From WTGA01 sp965214055 (lineage in GTDB: Bacteria; Pseudomonadota; Gammaproteobacteria; Arenicellales; Poriferihabitantaceae), in assembly GCA_965214055.1 (NCBI GenBank), contig OZ243931.1, positions 2,728,001-2,792,000 on the forward strand: 64,000 nt of DNA. The letters are read 5' to 3'. How positions within the stretch are numbered: position 1 is the first letter of the stretch; each line of letters opens with the position of its first letter. This document shows, in pieces, positions 24,878 to 34,587 of this stretch. Below the pieces are notes generated by a model. It did no database searches. It saw nothing but the letters and a program-made list of their open reading frames with translations, and was not told where the DNA came from. Made by a program: the position numbers and the translations under genes.

Positions 24878-26029
24878 ATGTCCCTCCATTTTGACAGCAC
24901 AGAAATGCAGTCCCGCCGCCTGGCGGTGATCCGGTCCCTGCAGTCCAGGGGGCTGGACGGCATCCTCCTGTTCAAGCAGGAAAGCATGTACTACCTGACC
25001 GGGTATGACACGTTTGGATACTGTTTTTTCCAGTGCCTGTATCTCGGCGCCGATGGTCGGTATTTTTTACTGACCCGGGCCCCGGATCTTCGCCAGGCAC
25101 AACATACTTCGGATATCCCCGATATCCGGATATGGGTAGACGGGGAAGGTGTTGACCCGTCCGCGGACCTCAAGAAGGCACTAACGGATTATGGTGTCAG
25201 TGGGAAAACACTGGGGTGTGAATATAACGCGTACGGCTTGTCCGCCGCCTACGGGAAAATGCTGGACCATGGACTGCAGGGATTTTGCAGTCTGGTAGAC
25301 GCGTCCACGCTCGTAAGCGGGCATCGTGTGGTGAAAAGCGAAGCGGAAATCACGTATGTGCGACGTGCCGCGGAACTGGCGGATGATGCGATGGACGCGG
25401 CTAAAAATACGGCCGGTCCAGGGGTGTTTGAAGGCGATATTCTGGCGGCAATGCAGGGCGCCATTTTCAGGGGAGGAGGGGACTATCCGGGCAATGAATT
25501 CATCATCGGGTCCGGGGCCGGGGCCCTGTTGTGCCGATATTTCAGTGGGCGTGAGACCGTGGGCGATCAGGACCAGTTGACCCTGGAGTATGGCGGGGCA
25601 TATCGGCGTTACCATGCCTGTCTGATGCAGACATTCCTGACCGGTGTTCCCTCGAATGAGCATCTGAGCATGCACCAAGCCTGTTCAGATGCTATGGAAA
25701 CCTGCCTGGAATCCATCCGACCCGGGGAAACGATGGGGGCGGTCTTTGCGGAACATGCCCGGGTGTTGGATGCGGCAGGTTATCGGGAACACCGAATGAA
25801 TGCCTGTGGGTACAGCCTTGGCGCGATGTACACGCCGATGTGGATGGATTTTCCCATGTTTTATGCGGGCAATCCCTATGTCATCCAGGCCAACAACATC
25901 TTCTTTGTCCATATCATCCTGATGAACAGTGATACGGGGAATTCGATGACTCTGGGACAGACCATCCGGGTTACCGAGGTGGGTGTTGAAAGATTGAGCG
26001 GGCAATCTACAGATATTGTAATTGTATAA
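24878..26029 (+). CDS. M24 peptidase homologue lacking metal ligands
   Basis: This 383-residue 'pita-bread' protein has a creatinase N-terminal domain (about 10-145) and an M24 domain (about 155-380). In metal-dependent members the pattern is D..G.......D..RTF; here the first Asp is E237 and the second is C248 (LEYGGAYRRYHACLMQTF). The usual histidine motif GHGIG reads GYSLG, and the later glutamates are not visible. Overall it resembles the creatinase and ectoine hydrolase (DoeA/EutD) branch more than Xaa-Pro dipeptidase. The fold is secure, the reaction unknown. Confidence 0.8.
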   Translation: MSLHFDSTEMQSRRLAVIRSLQSRGLDGILLFKQESMYYLTGYDTFGYCFFQCLYLGADGRYFLLTRAPDLRQAQHTSDIPDIRIWVDGEGVDPSADLKKALTDYGVSGKTLGCEYNAYGLSAAYGKMLDHGLQGFCSLVDASTLVSGHRVVKSEAEITYVRRAAELADDAMDAAKNTAGPGVFEGDILAAMQGAIFRGGGDYPGNEFIIGSGAGALLCRYFSGRETVGDQDQLTLEYGGAYRRYHACLMQTFLTGVPSNEHLSMHQACSDAMETCLESIRPGETMGAVFAEHARVLDAAGYREHRMNACGYSLGAMYTPMWMDFPMFYAGNPYVIQANNIFFVHIILMNSDTGNSMTLGQTIRVTEVGVERLSGQSTDIVIV

Positions 26030-26241
26030 ATTCTGGTATTTCAACAATTGGTTTTGCGTATACTTATTAGCATATACTTGATCGGAAATAAGAGTTTTCG
26101 GTCAGGTACTATTTTCCAATTTGATGTTATCTGAAAATATTTGAGCTAGAGAGAATTTACCAAGCATACTGGTGCTCAGACTTGGACAAATACCTTTAGC
26201 TGACTATAGTTGAATTAACCAAATACTTGGAGAAATAACTC
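26030..26241 (+). promoter_or_regulatory. AT-rich boundary of the defence island
   Basis: This 212-bp stretch is clearly AT-richer than the DNA to its left and marks a composition change. It contains near-repeats GTATACTTA and ATATACTTG (about 26056-26078) where a promoter for the DUF262 gene could lie. The AGAAATAAC before the ATG at 26242 is a weak ribosome site (GGAG at 26230). Confidence 0.35.
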
Positions 26242-28512
26242 ATGGCCGTAACCGTTTTCAAGGATGTTAGTTATAACGTGAATGGTCTTCTGTCTTGCAT
26301 CCAGTATGGACAGATTGCACTACCCGAAATTCAACGCCCTTTTGTTTGGTCTAATGCTAGGGTCCGGGATCTTTTTGATTCCATGTACAAAGGCTTTCCC
26401 GTTGGTTATCTATTGCTTTGGTCCACAGGGACTGATGCTGGTGCTAAGCAAATAGGAACAGATGCTAAACAAGCAGCTCCATCTTTGCTGATTGTTGACG
26501 GACAACAACGCTTGACTTCCTTGTATGCGGTTATAACTGGAACGCCCGTTGTCAGCAAAGACTATAGTGAAGGGAGGATACGTATTGCATTTCGACCACG
26601 TGATCAAAAGTTTGAAGTGACCAGTGCAGCTGTGGAAAACGATCCTGAGTTTATCCCAGATATTTCCGAGGTATTTGCGGGTGCATTCCATAGCTTCGTT
26701 AACAGATACTTGGAAAAAGTCGAGGCCTATCGAAACATTAAACTTCATGAGGCTGAAAAGAATCGTCTTGTTGAAAATATCGATCGGCTAAAAGATTTGC
26801 AAAACTATCCTTTTAAAGCAATCGAACTCGATAGAACGGTTGGCGAAGAACATGTTGCTGAAGTGTTTGTGCGTATCAATAGCGAAGGAGTTCGGCTCAA
26901 CAATGCAGACTTCATTTTAACTTTGATGTCAGTTTTTTGGGAGAAGGGGAGACTTGAACTCGAAGAGTTTTCACGCTTGGCAAAAGTTCCGAGTAAGAAT
27001 GGTCCTTCGCCCTATAACCACTTCATCGAACCTTCTCCTGATCAACTGTTGCGATCATCTGTCGGCCTCGCATTCCGACGTGGTCGTCTACATTATGTCT
27101 ATTCTATCCTTCGTGGAAAGGATTTGGATACCCGACAATTCAGTGTGGAACGCCGTGAGATTCAATTTGCAAAGCTACAGGCCGCACACGAAGCCGCGTT
27201 GGATCTTACAAACTGGCACGAGTATCTGAAGTGCCTTCGTCATGCTGGATTTCGCTCTAGTCGCATGGTCTCATCCGAGGCCGCACTCATGTTTGTATAT
27301 ATCCTGTGGCTGCTTGGACGTACAGACTATGGTGTAGAACTAAGGAGGCTACGCGAGGTTATTTCACGATGGTGGTTTATGGCGCACACAACAGGCCGTT
27401 ATACTGGGTCGTCAGAAACTCAACTGGAAGCCGATTTGAGCCGTATTGGGGCAGTATCTTTAGGAAATGCAGATGAGTTTTGCCAAACGTTGGATCGCAT
27501 TGTACGTGATACTTTCACACAAGATTATTGGGACATTACATTACCCAATAGACTTGATACTTCTTCAGCCAAATCACCACCGCTTGCCGCATATTGGGCG
27601 GCTATGAATATTCTGGATGCAGAGGTCCTTTTCTCCGAGCAAAAAGTTTCGGCTATGCTCGATCCTGTCATTACTCGAGTCAAAGACATGGAACGTCATC
27701 ACCTGTTCCCCAAAGCGTATCTAAAAAGCTTTGGCATCACTGATCACTCGAGGGTTAATGCGATTGCTAATATGGCTTTCGTGGATTGGGCAGACAACTC
27801 CACCATATCCAACAAGCCACCTCACGATTATTGGTCAATAATGACAGATAGAATGGACCCCGAGCAGATCAGAAGTCAGATATACTGGCATGCCTTGCCG
27901 GTTGGTTGGTATCAGCTTGATTACGATGAATTCTGTGAGAAACGTAGAAAGCTAATCGGGAAGGTAATTAAGAGTGGGTTTGAAAGGCTGTGGGACGCTC
28001 AAACAAGGGTGCCCCCAAAACAGAGATCGATTCATGACATTATTGCTGATGGTGAATCCAATATTCTTGAGTTCAAGGAACGTGCACGGTGGAGCTATGG
28101 GACTAATAGGAAAGGAAAAAGCGAGCAGATAATTATCAAAAGTGTTGCTGGATTTATGAATACTGAGGGTGGCACGTTACTCATTGGGGTTGCTGATGAT
28201 AGGACAATTACAGGGCTTAAGGCCGATTATGCAACTTTATCCAAAGGGGACCGTGATGGCTATGAACGTTTCCTCACACAGCTTATAGGAGATAAAATCT
28301 CAGGCCCATCACCTGCGTTGTGTCGGATTTCCTTCCATGAGATTGACGGAAAGGATGTGTGTCGCATAGATGTATCCGCTTCGTCCAAACCTGTCTTTGC
28401 CTGTCCTGTAAGTAGCAAAGAGTTCACTGATTTTTGGGTGAGGCAAGGAAATAAAACAGAACAATTCTATGGAAGTGAACTACTTCAATACAAAGAAGAT
28501 CATTGGGAGTAA
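26242..28512 (+). CDS. DUF262/HNH protein fused to AlbA_2-type domain
   Basis: This is a 756-residue probable anti-phage protein. Residues 1-230 form a DUF262 (GmrSD N-terminal) domain with LPEIQRPFVWSN and the hallmark IVDGQQRLTSLYAV (D86-R90). Residues about 400-560 hold the GmrSD C-terminal-like part with an HNH-type core, MERHHLFPKAYL (H486, H487) and NAIANMAFVDW. Residues about 603-740 form a Schlafen/AlbA_2-type domain (ESNILEFKERARW, KSVAGFMNTEGGTLLIGVAD). DUF262 proteins such as GmrSD and BrxU restrict modified DNA. The extra C-terminal domain may add nucleic-acid binding. It is AT-rich compared with its neighbours and lies 89 bp before cas3 on the same strand. The target is unknown. 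Confidence 0.85.
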   Translation: MAVTVFKDVSYNVNGLLSCIQYGQIALPEIQRPFVWSNARVRDLFDSMYKGFPVGYLLLWSTGTDAGAKQIGTDAKQAAPSLLIVDGQQRLTSLYAVITGTPVVSKDYSEGRIRIAFRPRDQKFEVTSAAVENDPEFIPDISEVFAGAFHSFVNRYLEKVEAYRNIKLHEAEKNRLVENIDRLKDLQNYPFKAIELDRTVGEEHVAEVFVRINSEGVRLNNADFILTLMSVFWEKGRLELEEFSRLAKVPSKNGPSPYNHFIEPSPDQLLRSSVGLAFRRGRLHYVYSILRGKDLDTRQFSVERREIQFAKLQAAHEAALDLTNWHEYLKCLRHAGFRSSRMVSSEAALMFVYILWLLGRTDYGVELRRLREVISRWWFMAHTTGRYTGSSETQLEADLSRIGAVSLGNADEFCQTLDRIVRDTFTQDYWDITLPNRLDTSSAKSPPLAAYWAAMNILDAEVLFSEQKVSAMLDPVITRVKDMERHHLFPKAYLKSFGITDHSRVNAIANMAFVDWADNSTISNKPPHDYWSIMTDRMDPEQIRSQIYWHALPVGWYQLDYDEFCEKRRKLIGKVIKSGFERLWDAQTRVPPKQRSIHDIIADGESNILEFKERARWSYGTNRKGKSEQIIIKSVAGFMNTEGGTLLIGVADDRTITGLKADYATLSKGDRDGYERFLTQLIGDKISGPSPALCRISFHEIDGKDVCRIDVSASSKPVFACPVSSKEFTDFWVRQGNKTEQFYGSELLQYKEDHWE

Positions 28513-28601
28513 CTTAAGGAGACGGGATATCGAGTGTTCAAAAAGAGCTGTATCCCAATGCAGCACCGATACTTCCATAAAGTTGCCTCAAGGACATATC
28601 A

Positions 28602-31157
28602 ATGACCTTACCTGCATGGGGAAAATTTGACAAGGAAAGTCATCAATACCATCATCTTGCACACCATAGCATGGATGTTGCCGCGGTCTTTCAACACCTT
28701 CTATCCCTGCCGGTTTTCAAAGCACGTGCGCAATGCTCTATGGGTGGTCCATTGGCGCCAACCACTATTTCACGCCTCAGCGCACTCGTTTTTTTGCATG
28801 ATATCGGAAAGCTGCACCCAGGATTCCAGGCTAAGGGCTGGAGTAAGGAACTCTGGCCTTATCGCAAACGTGGTCACGTGTCGGAAAGTCTTTCCTTTGT
28901 GATATGCGCTTATCAACACAATGACCACCCATTTTTCGAAGTGGTTCAGTCGCTTGAAAAGTGGGGAAGTGGAGTGGAGCCACTGCTTCAAGCGAGTTTT
29001 TCTCATCATGGGCGACCACTAGGCGTCATCCCGGAGTGCGGACTTGCAGATTGGGATCAACAAGAAATCTCGCATTACTGCTGGCGCACCGAAGCCGAAA
29101 ATTTCGCGAATGCCTTGCAGAGATGGTTTCCGGATGCATTCGAGGATGACGCTCCATTACCTGAGCCCCCCCGATTCGTACACTTTTTCGCCGGTCTTGC
29201 GGCGTTGGCTGACTGGGTTGGATCGAACAGAGAAGTATTTGAGTTCCGAAAAGAATTGGACTTCAACTATGACGTAGAAGCAAAATTTCGCGCGAAAACC
29301 GTGTTATCCAAGATTGGCCTTGATACAGGCAACTATCAAATCCGCTGTTCACCCGCATTTGTAGATGTTTCCGGCTTCCAAGAACCCAATCCCGCTCAAG
29401 CTACAATCGGAAATACATCGTTGGACGAGAGATTGATCATACTCGAAGCGGAAACTGGTTCAGGAAAGACAGAAGCGGCGCTATGGCGGTTTGCCCAGCT
29501 CTTTGCCGCCGGTCACGTGGAAGGACTGTATTTTGCGGTTCCCACGCGCGCCGCCGCACGACAACTCCATGCTCGGGTTGATGATGCGCTACGGCGCATG
29601 TTCGGAAACTGTGCACCCGAAGCCATCCTAGCTATTCCCGGCATGCTCAAAGCCGGGCAAGCTACTGGCCGTCAACTGCCAAACTGGAACGTGCTTTGGG
29701 AAGACCGTAATCGCGCAGAACCGGCGCGCTGGTCTGCAGAACACGCTACGCGGTTTCTTGCATCCATGGTCGCCGTAGGAACTATCGATCAAGCCATGCT
29801 CGCAGGATTGATGGTCAAGCACGCGCACTTGCGTGGTAGTGCCTTGAGCAGAAACTTATTGGTGATTGATGAAGTGCATGCCTCGGATGCGTACATGACT
29901 CGCGTACTAAAACGTCTGCTTGACTCACACTTGGGTATAGGCGGCTATACAATGCTGATGTCAGCCACGCTAGGGTCTCAGGCTCGTATACGCTGGACGG
30001 ACGAATCGAATCCAACTCTGGATCAAGCCATATCGACACCCTATCCCGCCGTCTGGTCAGGTGGCGGCGCGCCTCCTCGAAAACCAATTGGAAAATCACG
30101 AACCAAAATTGTCGATCTTTCGCTTGATGGCATGGAACCCGGACGGGCAGCCGAACTAGCGTTAGCTGCCGCCAATGGCGACGCCCGAGTTCTGGTCATA
30201 CGCAATACAGTTTTGCGTGCTGTTGAAACTTGGAATGAGGTAGTCCAGCGCGGTGGCGAGAAACGACTGTTGCAAGTTGCTGGTTGCCCCGCACTTCACC
30301 ATGGACGTTTTGCGGCCGAGGACCGCGAATTGCTTGATCGTGCTGTGGAAGCAGCCTTGAGCACTAAGAGAGACAGGCACCCGAGGGGAATCATCGTTAT
30401 CGGCACCCAGACGTTGGAACAATCCTTGGACATTGATGCAGATTTGCTCGTGACCGACCTTTGCCCCATTGATGTGCTTCTCCAGCGTATTGGCAGACTG
30501 CACCGCCACGAGTTGCCGCGCCCCACTGGATTTGTAAGCCCAAAATGTGTCGTTTTGACTCCAGAACAGGGACTGGACCGGTTGACAGTTCCGGCTTTCG
30601 ACAACGGTCTTGGTGGCTGGTTTGAGGATGATGCACTCAATGGCATTTATCGAGACCTCGTTATTTTGGAGCTGACGCGAAAATTAATCGTGCAGCACCC
30701 TACTTGGACCATTCCAGAAATGAACCGATCGTTGGTGGAGATGGCTACACACTGGGAACGCAGAGACAAACTGCTCGAAGAGAAAGGTGAGGATTGGAAA
30801 CGGTACGACCGTACACACGGGGGCGCTGAAGCCGCCGAATCTCAATTTGCACGACTATGTTGGCTGGACCGGGAAATGCCTTACGGGGAGGAAAAGTTTC
30901 CAAAGGGCGATGAGCAGATATTCACCCGTCTGGGAGAAGAGGGTGCCATCTTATCATTTGATGCTTCCCCGACTGGCCCGTTCGGCAGGTCGGTCACAAA
31001 ACTCGCGCTTCCTGCGCGGTGGTCGAAAGGCATAACGAATGATGATCTAGAAAATCTCACCGTCATGCCCTCGGAGGAACAACTCAACATTTCGATAGGC
31101 GCTCAAACCTTTATATACAACCGTTTAGGGCTTGTACGGCAAAAGAAAGAGGGGTAG
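28602..31157 (+). CDS. cas3: CRISPR helicase-nuclease Cas3 (type I-E)
   Basis: The 851-residue protein has an N-terminal HD nuclease and a C-terminal superfamily 2 helicase. HD residues appear in HHSMDVAAVFQHL, LVFLHDIGKLHPGF, QHNDHPF and SHHGRPLG. The helicase shows Walker A at about 282-290 (AETGSGKTEAAL), a DEVH box at about 423-426 (VIDEVHASDAYM), MSATLG and the motif VI region QRIGRLHRH. It unwinds and degrades DNA bound by Cascade. A 169-bp gap separates it from cas8e, as in E. coli where cas3 is transcribed apart from Cascade. Confidence 0.96.
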   Translation: MTLPAWGKFDKESHQYHHLAHHSMDVAAVFQHLLSLPVFKARAQCSMGGPLAPTTISRLSALVFLHDIGKLHPGFQAKGWSKELWPYRKRGHVSESLSFVICAYQHNDHPFFEVVQSLEKWGSGVEPLLQASFSHHGRPLGVIPECGLADWDQQEISHYCWRTEAENFANALQRWFPDAFEDDAPLPEPPRFVHFFAGLAALADWVGSNREVFEFRKELDFNYDVEAKFRAKTVLSKIGLDTGNYQIRCSPAFVDVSGFQEPNPAQATIGNTSLDERLIILEAETGSGKTEAALWRFAQLFAAGHVEGLYFAVPTRAAARQLHARVDDALRRMFGNCAPEAILAIPGMLKAGQATGRQLPNWNVLWEDRNRAEPARWSAEHATRFLASMVAVGTIDQAMLAGLMVKHAHLRGSALSRNLLVIDEVHASDAYMTRVLKRLLDSHLGIGGYTMLMSATLGSQARIRWTDESNPTLDQAISTPYPAVWSGGGAPPRKPIGKSRTKIVDLSLDGMEPGRAAELALAAANGDARVLVIRNTVLRAVETWNEVVQRGGEKRLLQVAGCPALHHGRFAAEDRELLDRAVEAALSTKRDRHPRGIIVIGTQTLEQSLDIDADLLVTDLCPIDVLLQRIGRLHRHELPRPTGFVSPKCVVLTPEQGLDRLTVPAFDNGLGGWFEDDALNGIYRDLVILELTRKLIVQHPTWTIPEMNRSLVEMATHWERRDKLLEEKGEDWKRYDRTHGGAEAAESQFARLCWLDREMPYGEEKFPKGDEQIFTRLGEEGAILSFDASPTGPFGRSVTKLALPARWSKGITNDDLENLTVMPSEEQLNISIGAQTFIYNRLGLVRQKKEG

Positions 31158-31326
31158 ACTGCCGCGCAATTCAAATGCCCCCTTTCAAATAATGATAATG
31201 TCGTATATCTGTTGTGGTGAATCTTCTGGGATTACATTGGTGCGCAATGAATTGAACCAAGACATAGCGAAACCGATCCCTGAGACCTTCGCAGGATAGG
31301 CAGGATAGGCCTGTAGTGCCCGGCGT
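31158..31326 (+). promoter_or_regulatory. Gap between cas3 and cas8e, possible Cascade promoter
   Basis: This 169-bp AT-richer spacer carries a tandem 9-bp repeat, CAGGATAGG, at 31292-31300 and 31301-31309, 17 bp before the cas8e start. In E. coli the corresponding gap holds the Cascade promoter under H-NS and LeuO control. I see no confident -35/-10 pair. Confidence 0.35.
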
Positions 31327-32868
31327 ATGCATAACCTGATGAACATACTGACACAACCTGTAATTTCCGTCGGCGAGGACGCTCGACTGACACTTCCCGA
31401 AATATTGGCTGCAATGGCACAAGGTAAGATCCGTAGATTCCCTGCGCTGCGGCCGCATCAACGCCCCGCTTGGCACATGTTTACCGTCCAGTTGGCAACG
31501 CTGGCCGCTGAGAAAGCGGGATGCTCCATTATCCCGGAATGTGCCGAGGAGTGGGCTCGTCTTCTTCGCGGACTAACGCCGGGGTACCCTGACGACGCTC
31601 CATGGTGGTTGATAACGGACAATGATGCCTCTACACCAGCATTTTTCCAGCCTCCAGATCCTGGAGGGCTCAAATGGACGGAGATGCCAACCCCGGATTC
31701 TCTGGACATACTCATTACGGCGCGCAATCACGATGTAAAGCAATCGCTGGCACTCCGTTCTCATGCCGAGGATTGGTTGTTCGCATTGGTTTCGCTTCAG
31801 ACTTCGGCGGGCTTCGATGGTAGGGGAAATTACGGCATTGCACGCATGAACGGGGGGTCTTCAAGCCGACCGATGCTGGGGTTGGCTCCATCGAACGGCA
31901 AAGACTACAGCATCCACCCAAGCAAGTGGTGGCTCCGTGATGTGCGGCAACTTCTGCGTCGTCGACAGTCTGATGACAACACGCTGGGTCGATTAGGTGG
32001 GCCAGCGTTGCTCTGGTGTCTGGATTGGCCCGAAAAAAGTCAACTTGATATCAGAACGCTTGATCCATTGTTTATTGAAACCTCACGTCGAGTTCGACTG
32101 TACAAAGTGAATGGTAGGATTAGAGCCAAGCGCGCGAATTCCCAATCCTCTCGCATTGATGCAAAGGTTTTTAACGGCAACATTGGTGACCCATGGACGC
32201 CAATTCACCGAAAAAAGGGCAAAAGCCTGACTTTAGGAAGCGGTGATTTCGATTACAAGCGGATTGCAGACCTGCTGTTCGGTGAGGATTGGATGGTTCC
32301 CCCATTGGCAAAACTTGCTCCGGGTGAAAAGGCGGACAACAACTTGCTTGTTGCTGAAGCGCTGGCTCGAGGAAATAGCAAAACCTATGGATTCCGAAGC
32401 CGTGTTCTGCCAGTCCCCGCCACCGTGCAGAGAATGTTCGGCACTCCGGAAGCGGCGAAAGTATCGCAAAAACTCATTCACGAGATTAAACAATTCGATT
32501 CGGCGTTGTGCAAAGGGATCGCGTTGCTGGCAGCCGGGGGGGAGCACGCCCGTGTGAAGCAGAAACATTACGAAGCGTCCATACCTGCCCAGCGCCGATT
32601 TGATCGTGAAGCGGACAGGTTGTTTTTCCCATACCTGTGGAAATGGCTTACTGCGATACAGTCCGGGATGCCTGAATCGATTGACGAGGCAATCAGCGAG
32701 TTTCGGAAAAAATTGCTTGATGCGGCAGAAGCCGAACTCAATTATTCACTGCCGGGCATTCCCTGCTCTGCTGTACTCCGGCCAAAGGCGGAGGCGCGAT
32801 GCCGACGCAGATTCTATTCGTGTGTACATAACATCCGAGCAAGTTTGCATGTCACCAATCCAAAGTAG
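31327..32868 (+). CDS. cas8e: Cascade large subunit Cas8e (CasA/Cse1)
   Basis: This is a 513-residue type I-E large subunit, which recognises the PAM and recruits Cas3. It starts with LMNILTQPVISV, matching the usual N-L-L-x-x-P-W-I-P-V opening, and contains RFPALRPHQRPAWHMFTVQL, the W-W-x-I/L segments (DAPWWLITDN) and the conserved LLWCLDWP region. The first ATG (31327) and the one at 31339 both lack a strong ribosome site. Its stop is 10 bp before cse2. Confidence 0.93.
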   Translation: MHNLMNILTQPVISVGEDARLTLPEILAAMAQGKIRRFPALRPHQRPAWHMFTVQLATLAAEKAGCSIIPECAEEWARLLRGLTPGYPDDAPWWLITDNDASTPAFFQPPDPGGLKWTEMPTPDSLDILITARNHDVKQSLALRSHAEDWLFALVSLQTSAGFDGRGNYGIARMNGGSSSRPMLGLAPSNGKDYSIHPSKWWLRDVRQLLRRRQSDDNTLGRLGGPALLWCLDWPEKSQLDIRTLDPLFIETSRRVRLYKVNGRIRAKRANSQSSRIDAKVFNGNIGDPWTPIHRKKGKSLTLGSGDFDYKRIADLLFGEDWMVPPLAKLAPGEKADNNLLVAEALARGNSKTYGFRSRVLPVPATVQRMFGTPEAAKVSQKLIHEIKQFDSALCKGIALLAAGGEHARVKQKHYEASIPAQRRFDREADRLFFPYLWKWLTAIQSGMPESIDEAISEFRKKLLDAAEAELNYSLPGIPCSAVLRPKAEARCRRRFYSCVHNIRASLHVTNPK

Positions 32869-32878
32869 GTAGAATCTA

Positions 32879-33469
32879 ATGACCGATCTACAACATAACT
32901 CAATTGAAGATACGGCGCGGTCAGCGGCCAAGTACCTTCAATACCTTGATCCAGGCAACCTTGCTGAATTGCGCCGTATGAGGCCGCCTTCGGTTGGTGC
33001 ACCAGCGTATTGGCGTTTGGCAGCCCGGCATTCTGGCACGATTAGCCGCAATCACAATGCATGGCTGGTAATTCTACGTTCCCTTGCTATTCTGACTCCA
33101 CGAGGGGAGCCGGAGAGTCGCCCACCTCTACACAATCCGAGCAGGCGATTAGGATATGTGCTGTGCGATGGAGGCGATCCAGATTGGCCTTCCACGGGAA
33201 AATTAGTTCGGCCAGCGATCAGCGAGAACAGACTCGCGCAACTAATGTCTGCCCGGGGAAAGCAACGCCAAATCCTGTTGGAACGCGCCATTCGAGCAAT
33301 CGCTCGTACACGAAGGCCTGAATCTGGCATCAATGTTGTGGATATTGCTTGGTGGCTACTTTCCACTGATGCCGAGCGATCTACCAGACAACTTGCAGAA
33401 AGTTATTACCAACGTCTCGACCGTGCCGAGCAAGAACAACCCACCACTCAAAATGGAGCGAACACATGA
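32879..33469 (+). CDS. cse2: Cascade small subunit Cse2 (Cas11, CasB)
   Basis: The 196-residue helical protein contains PAYWRLAARHSG, the LA(I/L)LTPRG-like segment, RPAISENRLAQLMSARGKQR, and a C-terminal WWLLSTDAERSTRQLAESYY helix, all matching Cse2. Two copies stabilise the R-loop in Cascade. Its stop overlaps the cas7 start by 4 bp. Confidence 0.93.
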   Translation: MTDLQHNSIEDTARSAAKYLQYLDPGNLAELRRMRPPSVGAPAYWRLAARHSGTISRNHNAWLVILRSLAILTPRGEPESRPPLHNPSRRLGYVLCDGGDPDWPSTGKLVRPAISENRLAQLMSARGKQRQILLERAIRAIARTRRPESGINVVDIAWWLLSTDAERSTRQLAESYYQRLDRAEQEQPTTQNGANT

Positions 33470-34587
33470 TGGTTCCCAGATTCCTACAAATCCATACGCT
33501 AAGCCCCTATACCAGCGTGCTGCTCAATCGTGATGACACCGGACTGGCTAAGCGACTACCTTATGGTGGTGTGTTGCGCACCCGCATTTCGTCACAATGC
33601 CTAAAACGGGCTTGGCGACTTGCGGACGACCCCCATTCGCTCAATCGTATAGACGGTTCTCAACCCGCATTCCGATCACGCGAATTGGTTACGCATAAAG
33701 TTATAGCGCCCCTTCGGAATCGGTTCAGTGAGGACGTTATCGATGTTATCGAGCCGGAATTTCAGCAGGCCATATACGGCAAAAAAGGGACAACCAAGAA
33801 AGGGCGTCAAACTCTTTTGTTTGGCCAACCCGAACTCGATTGGCTAGCCAAAGAGGCCATGGTTCTCGCAGAACAGGCCAATGGTAATCCAGAGCTAGCC
33901 TCGACTCTCACAACGGAATGGAAAGAAAAATTCAAAGCTAACATCAACACGATGCGGAATACAGTCAAACTCCCCGGAGGGCTGACTTCCGCACTTTTCG
34001 GGAGGATGGTCACATCCGATACAGACGCCAATATAACGGCCTCTATTCACGTCGCACATGCCTTTACCGTACATGCCGAGGAAGCGGAGAATGACTATTT
34101 TACGGCTATGGATGACTTATCGCTGGATGAGCCTGGAGCCGATACGATCCAGGAAACGGAACTGACTTCAGGATTGTTCTACGGGTACGTTGTGGTTGAT
34201 ATACCTGGGTTGGTTAAAAATTTAGGACGGGATGTAGACCTTGCCGGGAAAGTTCTGTTTAATCTGATTCACTTGGTCACAGAAGTTACGCCAGGAGCTA
34301 AACTCGGATCTACCGCTCCCTACGGAAGGGCATCTTTGTTGTTGCTTGAAGCAGGTGATCGACAACCCCGGTCACTTGCGGAAGCATTTCGGCGTCCATG
34401 CGAACCTGAAACAAGCGCGGCAATAGGCTCACTGTCCCGCTACCTGGAACAACTTGACAAAGCTTACGACACTGGTGAAGAACGATATGTGATGACGACT
34501 GAGGACATCAAGTTGCCGCGAACACAGCGTAATTCGCTGGTCGGTTTGGCCGCTTGGGCAAAATCACTGCCTGGAGCGAATCAATGA
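33466..34587 (+). CDS. cas7e: Cascade backbone subunit Cas7e (CasC/Cse4)
   Basis: This 373-residue RAMP-type protein forms the six-copy crRNA-binding filament of Cascade. It starts RFLQIHTLSPYTSVLLNRDD, contains GGVLRTRISSQCLKRAWR, the ALFGRMVTSD region, ASIHVAHAFTVHAEEAENDY and the C-terminal GLAAWAKSL. It overlaps cse2 and cas5 by ATGA junctions. Confidence 0.96.
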   Translation: MMVPRFLQIHTLSPYTSVLLNRDDTGLAKRLPYGGVLRTRISSQCLKRAWRLADDPHSLNRIDGSQPAFRSRELVTHKVIAPLRNRFSEDVIDVIEPEFQQAIYGKKGTTKKGRQTLLFGQPELDWLAKEAMVLAEQANGNPELASTLTTEWKEKFKANINTMRNTVKLPGGLTSALFGRMVTSDTDANITASIHVAHAFTVHAEEAENDYFTAMDDLSLDEPGADTIQETELTSGLFYGYVVVDIPGLVKNLGRDVDLAGKVLFNLIHLVTEVTPGAKLGSTAPYGRASLLLLEAGDRQPRSLAEAFRRPCEPETSAAIGSLSRYLEQLDKAYDTGEERYVMTTEDIKLPRTQRNSLVGLAAWAKSLPGANQ

